64,000 bases of DNA from Toxonevra muliebris (GCA_963691655.1 OY829326.1:99075340-99139339); one strand, 5' to 3'; numbered from the stretch's first letter, positions 11,931 to 24,880 are shown. Notes: generated by a model not told the origin, from the sequence alone. Program-made: numbers and translations.

Positions 11931-13760
11931 TCTTTAAAATTAGAACATTTATGAACTGCCATTGAAATTTCAGATGCATAGGAATAGAAGTGTATATGGC
12001 ATTCAAACTGTGAAATGTTTTAAGCATTCGGATTTTTAAAGAAGACTACAGAGCGTGAGTTCGCCAATGGCATGGATCCACAGATTTTTTTTGAAGCTGG
12101 TATCGTACTTCCAAATACTTTACTAGAAAGTGTGTAAAAGGCAATATGCTTACAAAAAATTTTTATTCGGTGGATTTCTAATCCAATACACAAATTAGTA
12201 TAAAGAATAGTAAAAGATTTCAGATGAAAATTAATCAACTGCTATTTTTTGAAAGGTCAGATCTATCCTTAACTTATTAAAAATGTAAATAACTAACAGA
12301 AAATTTGTCAAATCAAAATACTTTCTTTTATATTAAGATGTAAGTGAATAATTTACTATGAAATATACATAATTTACTGTGTATGCTGTTAGCTGTTACC
12401 AACCATAAAGTAAGTGCCAGCCAGCAAAAGCTACAAAATAAAAAAACCAAAAAAGGATAGCAATAAAAACAGAAAAGGGACAGCAACAGAGCAGGAGAAC
12501 ATTGATGAAGTGATGAGTTTACACAAAAAAAAACTTCCACTTGTTTTCGCACACACACACACACAAACAAACTTACAAACTACGACCAAATTAAATGCGG
12601 TCAATGCGCAGCAAAGCATTAAAAAAAATTCAAAAAATAATGAAGGAAATGCAAGCAAACTGAATGGTTTTTTTTTTGACTGTGTTGAAATTTCTGGTTG
12701 CAACTGTAAATGTAAATGCCAGCCACTATGAATATATATACAGTGGCGGTTGCTGTTGCTTTAGTTTTATTGCTGTTGAATGTTGTCAATTTATATTTGC
12801 AACAATAATAGCAACAACAAGAACAACATTTGAAGGAGGAGTGAAAAGTTTCACTGTTTTTAGTGTTGTTCTTGTTGTTGCTGTTATTATTTACCACAGA
12901 AATTTGTTGTAGGTTGTTTGTTTTTGCAGGCCACTTTTATTTGCACTTTCACTTTGGTTTTGCACAAAACTAAGAGCATTTCGTGTCTCAACTTTTCAAC
13001 ATCCTTCTACTCTTACCGCCATCACCTACAACTTACCTCTACACTTCTGTTATTTTCTCCACTTGGCTCCTCTCGTATTTTCCATGCTCGAAATGAAATT
13101 GTAGCGTGCATTGCTTTGATTAACATAGCAGCAACTACAAAATTTAGCTACAGTTTGCATAAAGTTTGACCTAAAATTTAGTGCTAGAAAAAATTCTACA
13201 AAGTACGAGATAAAGTTAAAATTGAATAAAAAAATTAAATTTTCAAAAATTTTCCACACATATACAGAGTCAATAGCATGCACGCGCTTTTAAATTAGTT
13301 GCAGCTTATGCTTTACATGAGCATTTATCAATGTATCATTCATTTGACTTATTCAATTTTCGTTGTGCCCAAACGGGTATAAACTAGGACTATATTGTAG
13401 TTATTTTATGTTGAAGCCCAGTTTTTACTTTTTTTTGTATATAAAGTATGTACGCAACTAAAATGATGACAAACCATAAGTTTGCGCAGCAATTAAACAC
13501 GACAGGGTCAAAGCCCAGCATGTTTTTGCAACAGCAAATGTTTGATGCAGCAATAAGATTTTACTCTTAATTTTTTATTTTGCGACCCTTTTGTTTTCGT
13601 GGATACCCTACATCATTTCTCTGGGGTTTATTTTGAAGCTTAATTCTTTAGGATTTAGCGAAATGCTGCAATTGTGCTTTAAATAGTAAACTAGAAGATT
13701 GTTCAAGACTTCAAAACCTAGACATCTCTAAGACAGCAGAAGAAAGGATCTTTAGGATAT
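11930..13760. other. Non-coding stretch with microsatellites
   Basis: Holds an (AC)n run at 12,550-12,566, AACAAC/GTTGTT-rich words near 12,760-12,890, and poly-A/T runs. Six-frame ORFs of 60-105 codons on both strands at 12,330-13,280 are produced by these simple sequences. A polypyrimidine tract and CAG at 12,912-12,929 resemble a splice acceptor but have no exon context. Confidence 0.5.
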
Positions 13761-13764
13761 TTTA

Positions 13765-13860
13765 GTTCATCCTCGGTGGTTTACTGACAGCGTGGTAGAC
13801 TACCATCTCAGAGGTCCCAGGTTCAATTCTCGGCAAGGGCATGACCTCACAATTTTCTTA
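13765..13860 (+). repeat. tRNA-like SINE fragment
   Basis: The segment has a region with GTGGTAGACTACCATCTCAG, then a B-box-like GGTTCAATTCTC in a T-arm-like setting (CCAGGTTCAATTCTCGG at about 13,818-13,834). The A box and acceptor stem are poor, so it is not a functional tRNA gene. A tRNA-derived retroposon relic is the simplest reading. Confidence 0.5.
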
Positions 13861-14291
13861 AAAACCAGTTTTCATGTTCTTCAAAAATTTTTCTAGTACA
13901 ACCAACCCAAACAGCTCTAAAAGTTATATTATCTACAAATAATCAATTTTGCGCATCACCTGTAGACTGACTGAAGAACAAAAAAGCAATAGCGAACATA
14001 TATACGTATAGTGACATCTTGAGGGCAATACCATAAAACGGTGAAATCCCCAACATTCACCACGCAATCGTATACTGATCCAAATGTCAGCCTTGATGCA
14101 AACCAGGTGCACAACAGGGTGGTGAAAACGCTGATCCTGAGTAACATCAAAAGATAGCAGACCTATGAACTCAAGATAATCAGGCGTAAGCAAATCATCC
14201 GTTCGTATGATAACATAATTAATGAAACTAATAATAGGCACGGCCTCGGATATAATGGGACCCGAATGACTATAGCATTTATTTAGTACAC

Positions 14292-14451
14292 GAAATACTC
14301 AAGCGCTACAGCTAGCACAACTTGAGAAGCAAATGGCAGATTATAACATCGAGATTCTTGGCATCAGCGAAATGAGATGGAGTGGTAGTGGGTATTCTGT
14401 CACAGCAAAAGCCAATACACTGTTATACTGTGGTAAAGAAATAAGGCTCAT
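14292..14451 (+). pseudogene. LINE endonuclease N-terminal fragment
   Basis: The frame gives AQLEKQMADYNIEILGISEM then RWSGSG and LLYCGKE. This is the start of an APE-type endonuclease of a non-LTR retrotransposon; the family usually reads LQEYNIDILGLSEVRW...GHTLIYSGKE. The catalytic Glu of the SEMRW-type motif is present. Such endonucleases nick the target for reverse transcription. Similarity stops at about 14,451, where minus-strand LINE sequence begins. The later part of a comparable plus-strand element appears at 15,885-16,350, so this is probably the left piece of a disrupted copy. Confidence 0.75.
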
Positions 14452-15785
14452 TTCCTTACTTAGTTGGCTCTACAATCGATGGTCGGTCTTGGCCGCCTCT
14501 ATAAAGCCTCGCCAGTTGTTTCTGTAATGCGCGCGCCGGCGCCAGTTAGTAAGGCTTAGTGCAGTCCAATCCCCCTGTACCTGGTCTTTCCAACGGAGAT
14601 TAGGTCATCCTCTTTTGAGCGTTCCATTTCCGTTGCTTGAATTAAACTCCCTGCTAGCCGGAGCACTTTCATCCATTCGCTCAACAAGACCTAGCCAGCG
14701 AAGCCGCTGGATTTTTATGCGCTTGACTACGTCAATGTCGGCGTACACCTCATGGTTCCATCTTAAACGATACACGTCGTCCATGCACACTGGACCATAG
14801 ATCTTGCAGAGTATCCTACTCTTGAACGTTCCAAACATCCTCTTATCTTGATCTCAAGGCTGACATTATTATTGGAGTTGATTCTGGATCCAAGATAAAC
14901 AAATTTGTAATTGTCAACAGTGACATTTTGTGCAAGACGCCGTGACTCTTTGTTTGTTGACACAAGTTATTTTGTTTTGTCCTCGTTCACCACTAGACGC
15001 ACTCGACAAGACTCTCTTTCTAAGTTGGAGAATGCTGCATTGACTGCTCGTGCGTTGGTGCCAATGATTGCATTATCATCATGATGCTCTTGAAAAGATA
15101 GTGGCAGAGATGTTGATTTTCGCAGCTCAAATTATTTTCTCCAGCATTAGATTAAAGAAGTCGCACGATAGAGAATCACCTTGTTTGAAACCTATTTTGA
15201 TATCAAATGGCGCGGAGAGGTCAGTCCCACCAACTTGTGGTATCAGTCAGTGTCATTTTGCAAAGAAGAATGAGTTTTGCACGGATACCAAAACCAGACA
15301 TTGCGGCTTTATAACCGACGAATAGATGGTGTGCGTCAATTTGTTTTTCTCGGGTCTTTTCCAGGATTTGGCGTAGTGTGAATATCTGGTTGATGGTGGA
15401 TTTACCAGGCCTGAAGCCACACTGATAACGTTCAATCGTTGATGATGGGCTTCAGTCTTTCACACAGTACGCTGGATAGAACATTATATGCGATGTTAAG
15501 AAGGCTTATCCAACGGTAGTTGGTGCGGATCGTGGAACCACCTTTCTTGTGGATTTGGCAGAGTACGCTGATGTTCCAATCACTGGGGATACGTTCATCC
15601 GACCATATTCTGCATAAAATCTCGTGCATGCGTTTTGTGAGCTCTTTTCTTCCAGTCTTAACAAATCAGCAGGCAAGCCATCTTTCTTCGTCCTTGCAGG
15701 AGGAGGCGCCGGTCTTCAAGCCGTTAGTCAGGCGTATTATTTTTTCGAAGAATTTTCTACAAATGTTCTACAAAGAAAGCTAGTC
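14452..15785 (-). pseudogene. LINE reverse transcriptase, broken (minus strand)
   Basis: Successive minus-strand frames give RT blocks in the right order from 15,740 down. First come MHEILCRIWSDERIPSDWN, YRWISLLNIAYNV and GFRPGKST(I/T) near 15,400-15,650. Then come VDNYKFVYLGSRINSNN and IYGPVCMDDVYRLRWNHEVY, and finally IQRLRWLGLVERMDES near 14,700-14,900. This is the order of a LINE ORF2 from the RT fingers to the C-terminal tail. Several frameshifts and a missing active-site (YADD) region show it is dead. Its 5' part is absent, and its position between two plus-strand LINE pieces suggests it inserted into them. Confidence 0.85.
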
Positions 15786-15884
15786 CCCCGAGGTTCATTT
15801 GAATTTTCAAATCGATGTACGAGAATTCAGAACTAGCGGTACTACATAATGGTAACATCAGCGAGCCATTCAACACCAACGCTG

Positions 15885-16350
15885 CAATCAAATGGAATAT
15901 TATTTTTCACCCCTTCTCTTCGCAATCATTCTGGATGGAGTTATGGCTATCTTTTGCTTCGAAAAGAGAAGCATATCGTAGAGCCTAACCTGTCAGCTCG
16001 AAGGTTCCAACTTCGTTGACGATATATGTCTGTTCTCAAATAAGCTCATAAGTACGTCTCATTAGACACGAGATCAACATCAAGAAAACCAAGGTCATGA
16101 GAATCAACAATGTTAGCACTGAATATATGTATTCAAAAAGTCGAAGGTCTCAAATTCTGCTACCTAGGCAGCATGATGACTACAGACGGTGGAGCAGAGG
16201 ATTTTGGCCAAATACATATAATAATAAATGATGATCTTTGGAACCTAGACAGCGAAGGACCAATGACAACTAAGGTAAGGAGACGAAAATAGAGATGGAT
16301 AGGACGCACCTAGAGAAAGCCAGCCGAATGTATCACGAGAAATAAAATAG
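15885..16350 (+). pseudogene. LINE reverse transcriptase C-terminal part (plus strand)
   Basis: Plus-strand frames give SPLLFAIILDGVM (RT block after the QG motif), FVDDICLFSNKL (active-site-like block with the DD pair), then KKTKVMRINN. These are followed by VEGLKFCYLGSMMTTDGGAE and KVRRRKxRWIGRTxRKPAE. The order is that of a LINE RT and its tail. Frameshifts and stops interrupt it. It is probably the right-hand piece of the element whose endonuclease start lies at 14,292-14,451, with the middle lost or displaced by the minus-strand LINE. Confidence 0.8.
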
Positions 16351-16995
16351 TTAAAAATACAACTTCGTAAACCGCAAGAGTCATTGCACAAAATAAAGTC
16401 AGATAAAAATAAAAATGCCAAGAGGGAGAAGTTTCTTTAAATTCAAGAGGTCGTAGCTAAAGCTGTGAAATTTACAACTCTGCTACATTTATGATACATC
16501 GAAGCCTTTGAGATTAAAGCCAAACTTCTAGAATGGTAATCCAGAATTTGAATGGTAATCCAAAATTTGAACCTTTTTCTAGCTTAATTCCAATAGTTTT
16601 TCTACGGGACTCAGGTAAAGGAGTTTTTTTTACCCAAATAGGGCCAAACTCCTCAATGGTATTTCATTGGATTAGCGAATTGAACCAACTTTTTTTAGAG
16701 TTGAAGATAAAAAGTTTTATTTGATTCGAAAAATGGAGACATTCTAGGATTTACGCTATTGATAATTCATTTGAAAGGTTGACAGAGCGCCGGTTATTTG
16801 GTATGGTAAGCAATTCCAATATAGCAATATGATTACTATATTTAAATAACTAACCGACACAGGAAACAATAATGTTCTTAGTGCGTTATCATAATAAATA
16901 AAAAGATTTAGACTGATAAAAAAAAATCATCGAAATTCAGCAATAAAAAGTCGCTTAACTTTGCTGGATCAATGAAAACCCTGTTAAATAAATAT
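16351..16995. other. AT-rich spacer
   Basis: A short direct duplication (ATGGTAATCCARAATTTGA) sits at 16,533-16,572. Nothing else is recognisable. Confidence 0.45.
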
Positions 16996-16997
16996 TA

Positions 16998-17560
16998 TCA
17001 AATTTTTAATTTAATCTTTTGGCAATATGCTTTTCTTACTCTCTCAGCTATGTTAGCTTTCCATTGAAGTTTAGAATCAAGAGCAAGTCCTAAATATTTG
17101 ACGCAAAGGTAAAGCGAGGTACCATTAATTTTGGGTAGGGCAAAAATTGGTATTTTATACTCTCTAGTGAAGATCATAACCTCTGTTTTGGCAGGATTTA
17201 CATTAAGATCGAATTCACGGCACCAGTGAGACAGAATGCCAAGTGAGTGATTTAGCCGTTCTGAAAGAGTGGGAATGATTGGGTTCCTGATATTAAAATC
17301 AAGAACCCTTTCTAATGTTTTTAAGAGCAAGGAGGACAGACCCTGCTTTGGATCTCCATGACTACACGAGCCTCTCTCCAGCTTTTGGGAATGTAGGAGA
17401 ATTTTAGGCAAGTATTATGAATTTGCAATAGCTAGGAAGTTACGTGTTCAGCCTCTTGCTGATTATACGCGGAAATGATACCATTTGGCCTTGGATATTA
17501 ACAAGGGCTGAAGGCTTTGAAGGGCCCATTTTAAATGAGTGTCGATCAATTGGAAAGGGT
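16998..17560 (-). pseudogene. LINE reverse transcriptase fragment (RNase H-type clade)
   Basis: The main frame (17,411 to 16,998) reads ...HGDPKQGLSSLLLKTLERVL... then WCREFDLNVNPAKTEVMIFT, LPKINGTSLYLCVKYLGLAL and DSKLQWKANIAERVRKA. This is the segment after the RT active site. A preceding minus-strand piece gives GPFKAFSPC and CLKFSYIPKSWRE, the RT fingers. The block between LLLKTLERVLD and HSLGILSHWC is shortened, so the catalytic YADD region is deleted. Wording such as FLLKTLER and NPxKTEVMxFTR is typical of the LOA/I/R1 group. It could derive from the same family as the RNase H fragments. Confidence 0.85.
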
Positions 17561-17837
17561 ATTTAGGTATTTTACTTTACCAGAATCATTGAAGTCCTCT
17601 TTCCATATTCCACTTATAAATGCAAGCAATAAAAAATAAAAGCTTTCTTTCCCCGCTTTCGTTTCTGTTTTCGCGAAATTTTTACGCAATATTGAAGTAT
17701 AAACGTTCAATTGTACAACAAACAGCACAAAAAACCAAACCAATTTTTGCATTCGAAATGATTGATTTCAAAGTTATACCACTAGCAATAAAAAAAAATA
17801 AAAAAATCCCACATTATTTTTAAACATTTCTTTGTCC

Positions 17838-19128
17838 AATGCGCTAACATATAAATATACTGTCCAGTTACCAAAATTTTGAGTAATTTTTTGGTAACGC
17901 GAGGTCATATTATCCCTAGCTTTTTGGTGTACGATTGCGGCAAACACCGCCATTTTGACTTAATCTGTAATTTCAATTGGGCAATGCTCTTAGCATTTTT
18001 TTGTGCTTATCGTAAGCTTAATAGTTGCTCGAAAATTTCTTAATCTGAAGATTGAGAGGCGCAGTCCAAAGTTCGTATCCAATTTTCCTCTTTTCACTAT
18101 CTGCACAAGCGATTTTAATGTTTAGGGTCCTGCCCTCTTAAAGCACTCAATTTCGATTTCTTTTCCCAAACCAGTTATTGGCAGAAGATAAGAGTCTACG
18201 CTGATATAAATGGATTATGTACTAGATATCCAGATTTCAAGTAATCATGATTAAGCTGTCGAGACTCTGTCTTGAAAAGCATCCCCAAACATGAGCTTTT
18301 CCTGGATGCTTAACCATTTTACTGCACTCAATAGACAATGCACGTTTTATGGTACCTGCCGTCCATAAAAAAAATTTGTCTGTAAAGGCCACATCGCTCT
18401 ACTCATTATCCATATGTTCGACAGCCCACTCCTGCCATTTTTTTTGTTTGTTTTGCCGTCAGTAAGAGTTTGGTTATGGTAGCTCATAATTCAATTTGGA
18501 ATTTATTTAAAAGACTTTAGATTATACTAAGTGATATATTATTGACCTTCTGTGCCAGTTTTTGTTGGACTGCTTTAAGTGTAATAGTAGAATTGGCTTC
18601 AAAAACATATGTTATCACCGAATCCTGCTGCTGTGATGCTCCTCTAGAAGCACAATGATTTGGTAAGTCGTAAACATTCTGGTGTCTTAAAAAAAGTTGG
18701 ATCCATTTCTTTACGAATGCCTTCAACTTCTCAAGATATTTGAAGCACCTTCCTAGAATATTTTGGATTCCTTTGGATGTGAGCAAAGAATGGCAACTTA
18801 AAAAAGTTTTGCTTACACGGAAAACGATTTAAAAAATTGCTGAAACAACGAAATTATAATTGCAATTGTTTGATAGGTTATACAGCGCCATTCGCAATGG
18901 AATGTTGAAAATAAAGTTCAACTTGATACTTAAAGTTGTTCGTGCAATTAAGCCGAACGCGCTCATGTAGAAAAGACTGTCAAATAAAAAATTAATATGG
19001 TCAGGGTCCTCTATCCTTATAGTAATGCTTAAGTTTTTCAATGTGGCATAATGTCTGCTATAAACTTTGGATCCAGGAGTTGTATTAAAAGGTAACTTAG
19101 AGCGATGATGCTGTATATATAGAACAAA
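17838..19128 (-). mobile_element. Decayed Tc1-like transposon
   Basis: On the minus strand an 89-codon frame (18,786-18,517) gives the helix-turn-helix part of a Tc1-like transposase: KAFVKKWIQLFLRHQNVYDL then TITLKAVQQKLAQKVNNIS. Degraded frames continue with AVEHMDNE..DVAFTDKFFL, VKHPGKAHVWGCFS, an eroded DPKH region and LDCASQSSD (in place of the usual PAQSPDLNP). The catalytic chain is broken by stops and frameshifts. Possible ends are CAATGCG..ATATAC..GTTACC at 17,838-17,873 and its weak inverted counterpart at 19,083-19,128. The ends are uncertain; the transposase relic is not. Confidence 0.75.
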
Positions 19129-21475
19129 CGCATTGATAGCTAGGATCAGTATTTTAAAGAAAACTCAAGTAAAATGGAAACCATATCTTCTCTTTAACTT
19201 TAATTTTCAAACATTACTGGGATATGTAATCCCAGTAAAAGTGAAAAGGATAAAATTCAGAGTATTATAGCGTATTAAATAAGTCAGCGTTGACTGACTA
19301 AAAAACTTGTACTCATTTTTCTTATCCTTCCTTTTTTCCATTGCTCTGTTGTCTATTTTTATGGCAAAAGCTTTTATCGAAACGCATAAAATTCACATTA
19401 GGTTCTTTTATACACACATCTACATACATCTCACTATTTTTTTTCACATTTCTCAGCTTATAGAGTAGCATAATTTTGGTATCTGTGTATATAAAAATAT
19501 GGTGGTCGCATATCGTAAAAATGACCATATGCCATTTAGAAAATGTAGAAAAAGAACCAGAAGTAAAGAAGCGAATGTAATTGAGTCATCTGTATATTTG
19601 CAACATTTTCCTCTTTACTTTTACATACTTTCAGTTGCGTAAAATATTTCTCGTTCTCTTCTTTTTTTTACTACTTTTTATGACATTTTGTTGCCAATTT
19701 GGCCAATGAGAAAGTGCAATGAACTTTCGATAGTAAGTAACACAGTACGCAATAATATTTGTATGTGTATGCGAATATGGGAGAATAGGTTTATGCACTT
19801 ATTCGTGCCTGCTGTGCATGACTACATGGAAACACGTGAAAGTTTTCAGTTTTTCCAATAATAATTTAACAACAGTTGCTGAAAATTTCAGACATTCATC
19901 TTCATCGCTTTAGATGTACGAGTATTGTAATGAAATCAACTTGTTTTTTCTTATATTATTTATGCATATTTTTCCATGTGTCTTGCAATGAAATGCAAAT
20001 CCTTTTTCTTTTAGAATTTATGGTAACTCATCAAAATTTCTCTTTCATTTATGAATAGCAAGCGAAAATAAGACAAAAAAAAAAATAGCAACAAAATGAA
20101 ATGAAATGAAAAACAGCAGCACCAGCAGCAAGTAGAATTTTATGACTTGAAAATAATTTAATAAATTATGAGGCTCATTTTCGCAGCATGCATCCGCACA
20201 TACGTAGAAAAGCACTATGATACACAGACACACACACAAACATTCGTATGTGTATGCAAAACTCTTTCAACTGTAAGTAAGTATTAACACATGTCAAATT
20301 GTATTGCAAGTGACTGCGTAAATGTGTGTGCGTGCGTGTGTTGGTATTTTTTAGTCTGTATGAGTGAGTACATATATGTTCATATAAGCAGCGTTCATTG
20401 CCTTTTAATCCATGCACATTTGTATACTTAATATTAACAATCTTTTCATCTTGTTCTCCTCGTATTTTTCCATTTTTTATTTGTCGTTGTAGATATATAT
20501 GTGTATGCTTGTATACACAGAGGATGCAATTTGAGGCGCTGTTACTGCAGCCATAAACAAAATTGATGTTCTCGGATTAAGAAGTATGTGTGATTGTTGT
20601 GCATGCGAGTGTGGCTGTGTAGCAAGTAAAGTTCATACTCAAACGCAACGCAACTCAAATGAATGCAGTGTGCACATCATTTCCATACCCTTTCAAGTTT
20701 ATTGCTCACATGCATACTCGTATACATGTACGTATGTGTATGTTTATATGTGAGTATGTGTGTCAGTATTTAATGCGTGCAAAATAAATTTTAACGCAGT
20801 AATAATCCATTTTTCCATACCTTATTTTTTAACGTCACCATTTTTTGTAGCTCTCTCGTATCTACGTGTGAGCTTTTTATTATTAAATACATATATTTCA
20901 GTACTCTACATTTGATGGTGATGGATGACTCAGTCAAGTGCATATGTTTGTGGCATATTTGTTTCATTTTTGTTTCCAAATGATTTCACTTTCAAATCGG
21001 AATACGCAGGTTAAGCTACAGTTTGCTTTAAGAATCAAAATACTAGCTGCTCTTGATGACTTGCACGTGTTTTTGTTAAGCGCGAAACTGCAAGTAAAAT
21101 ACAGTGCAGTTATGCAGCATTTGTGCCTGTTTACACGAGCGCAAGGGTGATAGATTTAATGAAAAAGCAAGGTAGAAAAATACGCAATGGGAAAGAATGA
21201 GGAGAGTTATGCAGAAAATTACATTGAAAATTAAAAACTGGCGGAAATGTTTTTTTTTTAATATTTCTTTCATTTTTTAAAGTTGAAGCGATATCATCAA
21301 GAAGTAAAATTCAACGAGGAACGAATAGAATAAATATATAAATATTTTTTGGATTTTTAAAGACAGATTCTTTGATTCTTGAGTATGTATGTATGATTGC
21401 CAATATTTTTATTTTGAACATAAGAAGAGCTAGAGTTCCTTTGAGTACAAAAAAATAGTTAAAAATCATTTAAAT
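19129..21475. other. AT-rich non-coding stretch
   Basis: GT/CA-rich words occur at 20,220-20,350 and 20,700-20,770, with many ATGTATG-type steps. No gene or TE protein is visible. Confidence 0.5.
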
Positions 21476-21493
21476 ATTATTATTATTATTCAT

Positions 21494-22390
21494 TTATTCC
21501 TTTTCTTTTACTCGCCTCTCACTTCTGCTTAGCTATTCTTTCTTTTTTCTTTCCTACTTCACTTTATCACTTCATATCACTTATCTCTCTAAATCTCGCT
21601 TCTTTCTCTCTGTTTTTCTCTTTCCTCATCTTACCATTCTTCTTTATCTCCTCTACTTTTCCTTTTTTTTTTCTTTGCTCTACTTTGTTTTCTAATCTCT
21701 GTCTCTCTCTACTCATCCCCTTCTTCCTATTCCATTATCTCTCTACCCTATCGTTTTCCTCTCCCTCATTCCCTTATATCTTTTTCTCCTCCTCTCAGTT
21801 TTTCTCTACCGCTCACAATTTAGTCTTTGACTCTCTTCCCTTCTCTCTCCCCATCTCTATTTTTTCTTACCAATCGCTTTTTTTTGCAAACCTCTGCCAC
21901 CTACCCTCGTTTTTCATATCTCCTCTCATTCTATTCCTAATAAATTTGTTCCCCATTGCTTTACATTCTCTCACTTTCTACTTCCCTTTTGATGTCCTTC
22001 TACCTTATAACTCTCTTTCCCTCAACTTCTCCCTCTCGTTCTTCTTTTCCGCTCAACTATACCTCTCCTTTTAGTCTTCCCCTTAGCAGTCTGTTGTCTT
22101 TCAGTCTCTCCACTACTTCTTTACCACTTTATATCCCATCTTTTTTCGGGAGAGTACGGATCCTCTTTAATACCCCCTTTCTCTCAATATTTCTCGCCCT
22201 CTTCCCATTCTCTACCTTTTCGATTCTCCTTATCTGTAATTGCTTTTCCTCCTTTTTTCCAGTTTCTCTACTTCTTTTCTCTAACCTGCTGTTTCTCTGT
22301 TTCTGTATTCCCCCATTTCTTACCCGCCCACTCTCTTCTTTTTTCCACTCACCTTTCTTTTTTGCATTTCTCTACTCCTTTCTGCTTTTC
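21494..22390. repeat. About 0.9 kb polypyrimidine tract
   Basis: The plus strand is overwhelmingly C and T (CTCTCC, TTCTTTCC, CTACTT words) with only scattered A and G. The long Phe/Leu/Ser/Pro-rich ORFs inside it (21,685-22,074 and 21,956-22,489) come from this composition and are not genes. An (ATT)n run at 21,477-21,491 borders it. Such tracts can form triplex DNA. Confidence 0.9.
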
Positions 22391-24880
22391 AAATTCTATC
22401 AGATAAATTTGAGTTATCATTCTTTGAGGCCCAATTTTCAACCCGTACAAGTTTCACAGAAATCGAATCAAGCTTTCTTGTTTCATTAGGAAAGAAACAC
22501 ACAAATTATGCCCAAATTTTTCTTATATTTCCTCGTCATCATCTGAACTTCTTCTTCTTTTATGACACAGCTTATAGAGGGTCTAGACCGAGCATTTCTA
22601 TACTTTCATAAAATTTGAGAGAAAGTATGTGTGTTAGGCTGGGAGAGTATTTTTTCGAGAGGTACGAAAGGGTTCTAGACTTCAGCTGCTTAGTGAGTTA
22701 AAAAACCGTCAAATGGAAAGATTTTTCTTCTGTAGACATTACTGAATTCCAGATATACATATGTATATAACCTCCTAAAATTCTCCAAAGTATAATATTC
22801 AACCATGTAAAGCTAGTCAAAATCTGGCAGCATCTTTTTCCTATCTAATCTATTTTTCTTTTTTTCTGCCTAGAGTTCAAGCCACTTTGCTAGCCTAGTA
22901 ATCAGATTCGATTCTCAGGAAGTAATTACTTTCAAAACTATCCTAACAAATTGTGCTAATAAAATTGAACACACCGGTGACTTAGTGGTTAAAAGAAAGT
23001 TGAACCACTTGATGATATAAAACCTTTTCAGCTGTATCCCTAACTCGAATAAATAAAAGCATCAGTACATCAGTAAAATTAACGCAATAGCACTTATGAG
23101 GTAGTGCACTAAAATTTCGATCAGGCTGGAAATAAAATATTTTACTTGTTTACTAAATGCATTTTTTATTTTACCTTAAGTACATTTTTCCACAATCACT
23201 TTGGCTTTTGTCATTTGAGGTCATATAAGGGAAACTATGGGGCATGAGAAAGAACGGAAAAGAAAAAGAATACGCAACAAAAACAAAAAAAAAACAAAAA
23301 AAAATATTTAAAATTTATACATGCATGCGTGTATATGAGTGAGTGCGTAAAAAAGCATATGTTTGTGTGTGTTTGCAAATGTGTTGCAATCCCTTTTTAT
23401 GACTGCTGCCGCTGCTTCTACTTTTGCTGCTCCTGCTTCATATTAAACGAATTTCTTTCTTTTTATTAAATTGGCGAAAACGCAAATAAATCACAAAGTG
23501 GTAATTTAAAAGTGTTATAAAAATGAAAAGAAGGAACATACTTGCACAGGTACGTACATAAATGGCTGGATATGTACATACATATGCAGGTATAAATATA
23601 TATATATATATATATATATGGATGCATGAACAGGGAATATATTTATTATGACATATATGAATATATGAAATGCCAAATTACTCTTCTTGTTGTTTGTTTC
23701 TACTGCAGTTGAAAGAATTTAGATAAATTTTATTAGAAAAAGAAAAAGAGAAGAAAAATATTTATGCGCAATTATTAAAAGTATTATTATTAAAAAATTT
23801 TAGATAGAAGAGTACGTGTTTAGCCTATAAAGTTAAAAAATAAATATCCTTACATATTAAAAAAAAAATTGCTATAAATAAATTTTAGTACTTATTTGTA
23901 TAAATTAGGGTAATCAAAATTTTTGATACTTGCATAAATTTTAATTTATGGCATGCCTTTAAATTTTTTTTTTGCCATATTGCTCGCCTTTGACAAACGT
24001 TAATTGATTTTTTTTGATACGTACATAAGTAGTTACATAAAAAATGATTTAATTTTCCATTTATGTATGATAAAATAAAGTGCTGTGTGGTGGGAGGAGA
24101 AGGTGCAGAATATATTGGTTGGGTAGGATAGGCTGGGTGCTTTGTTATAACCTCAGCTATAGCAATGTTTTAATTATATTTCGGCGATGATTTTTTTTTT
24201 TTTTTAATTTTTATGATTTTTTAATATCCTTTCTTCGAACCCTTGCCTAAAAGTGCCTTACTTTTTTTTTCGTTCTTTTTGTTACAAATGCTATAAATTT
24301 AAAAGCGTCCAATCAGCGAACAAATTATGCAGTGCACAGTGTCACAAAAAGAAAGGGGATGTTAAAATAATGTTGGTCATATTTGCAGTTGAAGTAATGT
24401 CTCTGGGGGTAATAGAGAGTTATTTTAAAAAACGAGAAGTCGTGCAATGATTTGGGAAAGACAAAAGCGAAAGTTTGAAGAGTTTTGAACTTTTTTATTT
24501 ATACAATCAGTCCTTATTTGATTTTTGAAAATGCTAGGAAACAGCTAGTAGTATAAAAGATAGCAAAGTTAAGATAAATAAATGGATGAAGTAGATATAG
24601 AAGGAGTAGAGGGGAATAAGAGATCAAGCATGTATGAAGCAGAAAAGTTGCAGCCATATCTCTTATAGGAATATGCAGGAATATCATATACTGAATGAGA
24701 GAAGCTGTGGATTTCAAAAGGATAGTCACATATTTCGTGCATTTTGAAATATTAATTGATATGAGAGCGGTGATGGATCCAGAGGACGATATTGAGAGCT
24801 ACAGTCGCTCACAAAAATTTTAATCCTTATAGCCTTTAAAAAATATGTTACAGTGCAACTTTTCATTTACTTTCTTTGAA
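22391..24880. other. AT-rich stretch with a (TA)n run
   Basis: Contains a (TA)n microsatellite at 23,592-23,619. A weak tRNA-like B box (AGATTCGATTCTC near 22,903) and an A-box-like GACTTAGTGGTTAA near 22,979 are too poor and too disordered to call. No gene is seen. Confidence 0.5.

Noticed and set aside
12912..12929. Splice acceptor (and similar ones near 44,093 and 63,181)
   Set aside because: Pyrimidine-CAG strings are expected often in T-rich DNA, and no exon follows.
12328..13283. Overlapping ORFs of 60-105 codons on both strands
   Set aside because: They lie over AC, AAC and poly-A simple sequence and have homopolymeric residues; no family character.
13933..14241. 102-codon minus-strand ORF upstream of the LINE endonuclease fragment
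   Set aside because: Somewhat protein-like, but it lies opposite the probable 5' region of the plus-strand LINE and matches no family I know.
21685..22489. Two long plus-strand ORFs (129 and 177 codons)
   Set aside because: They are Phe/Leu/Ser/Pro-only translations of the polypyrimidine tract.
22880..23050. tRNA-like A and B boxes
   Set aside because: The B-box-like word precedes the A-box-like word and no arm folds; probably chance or a very old SINE.
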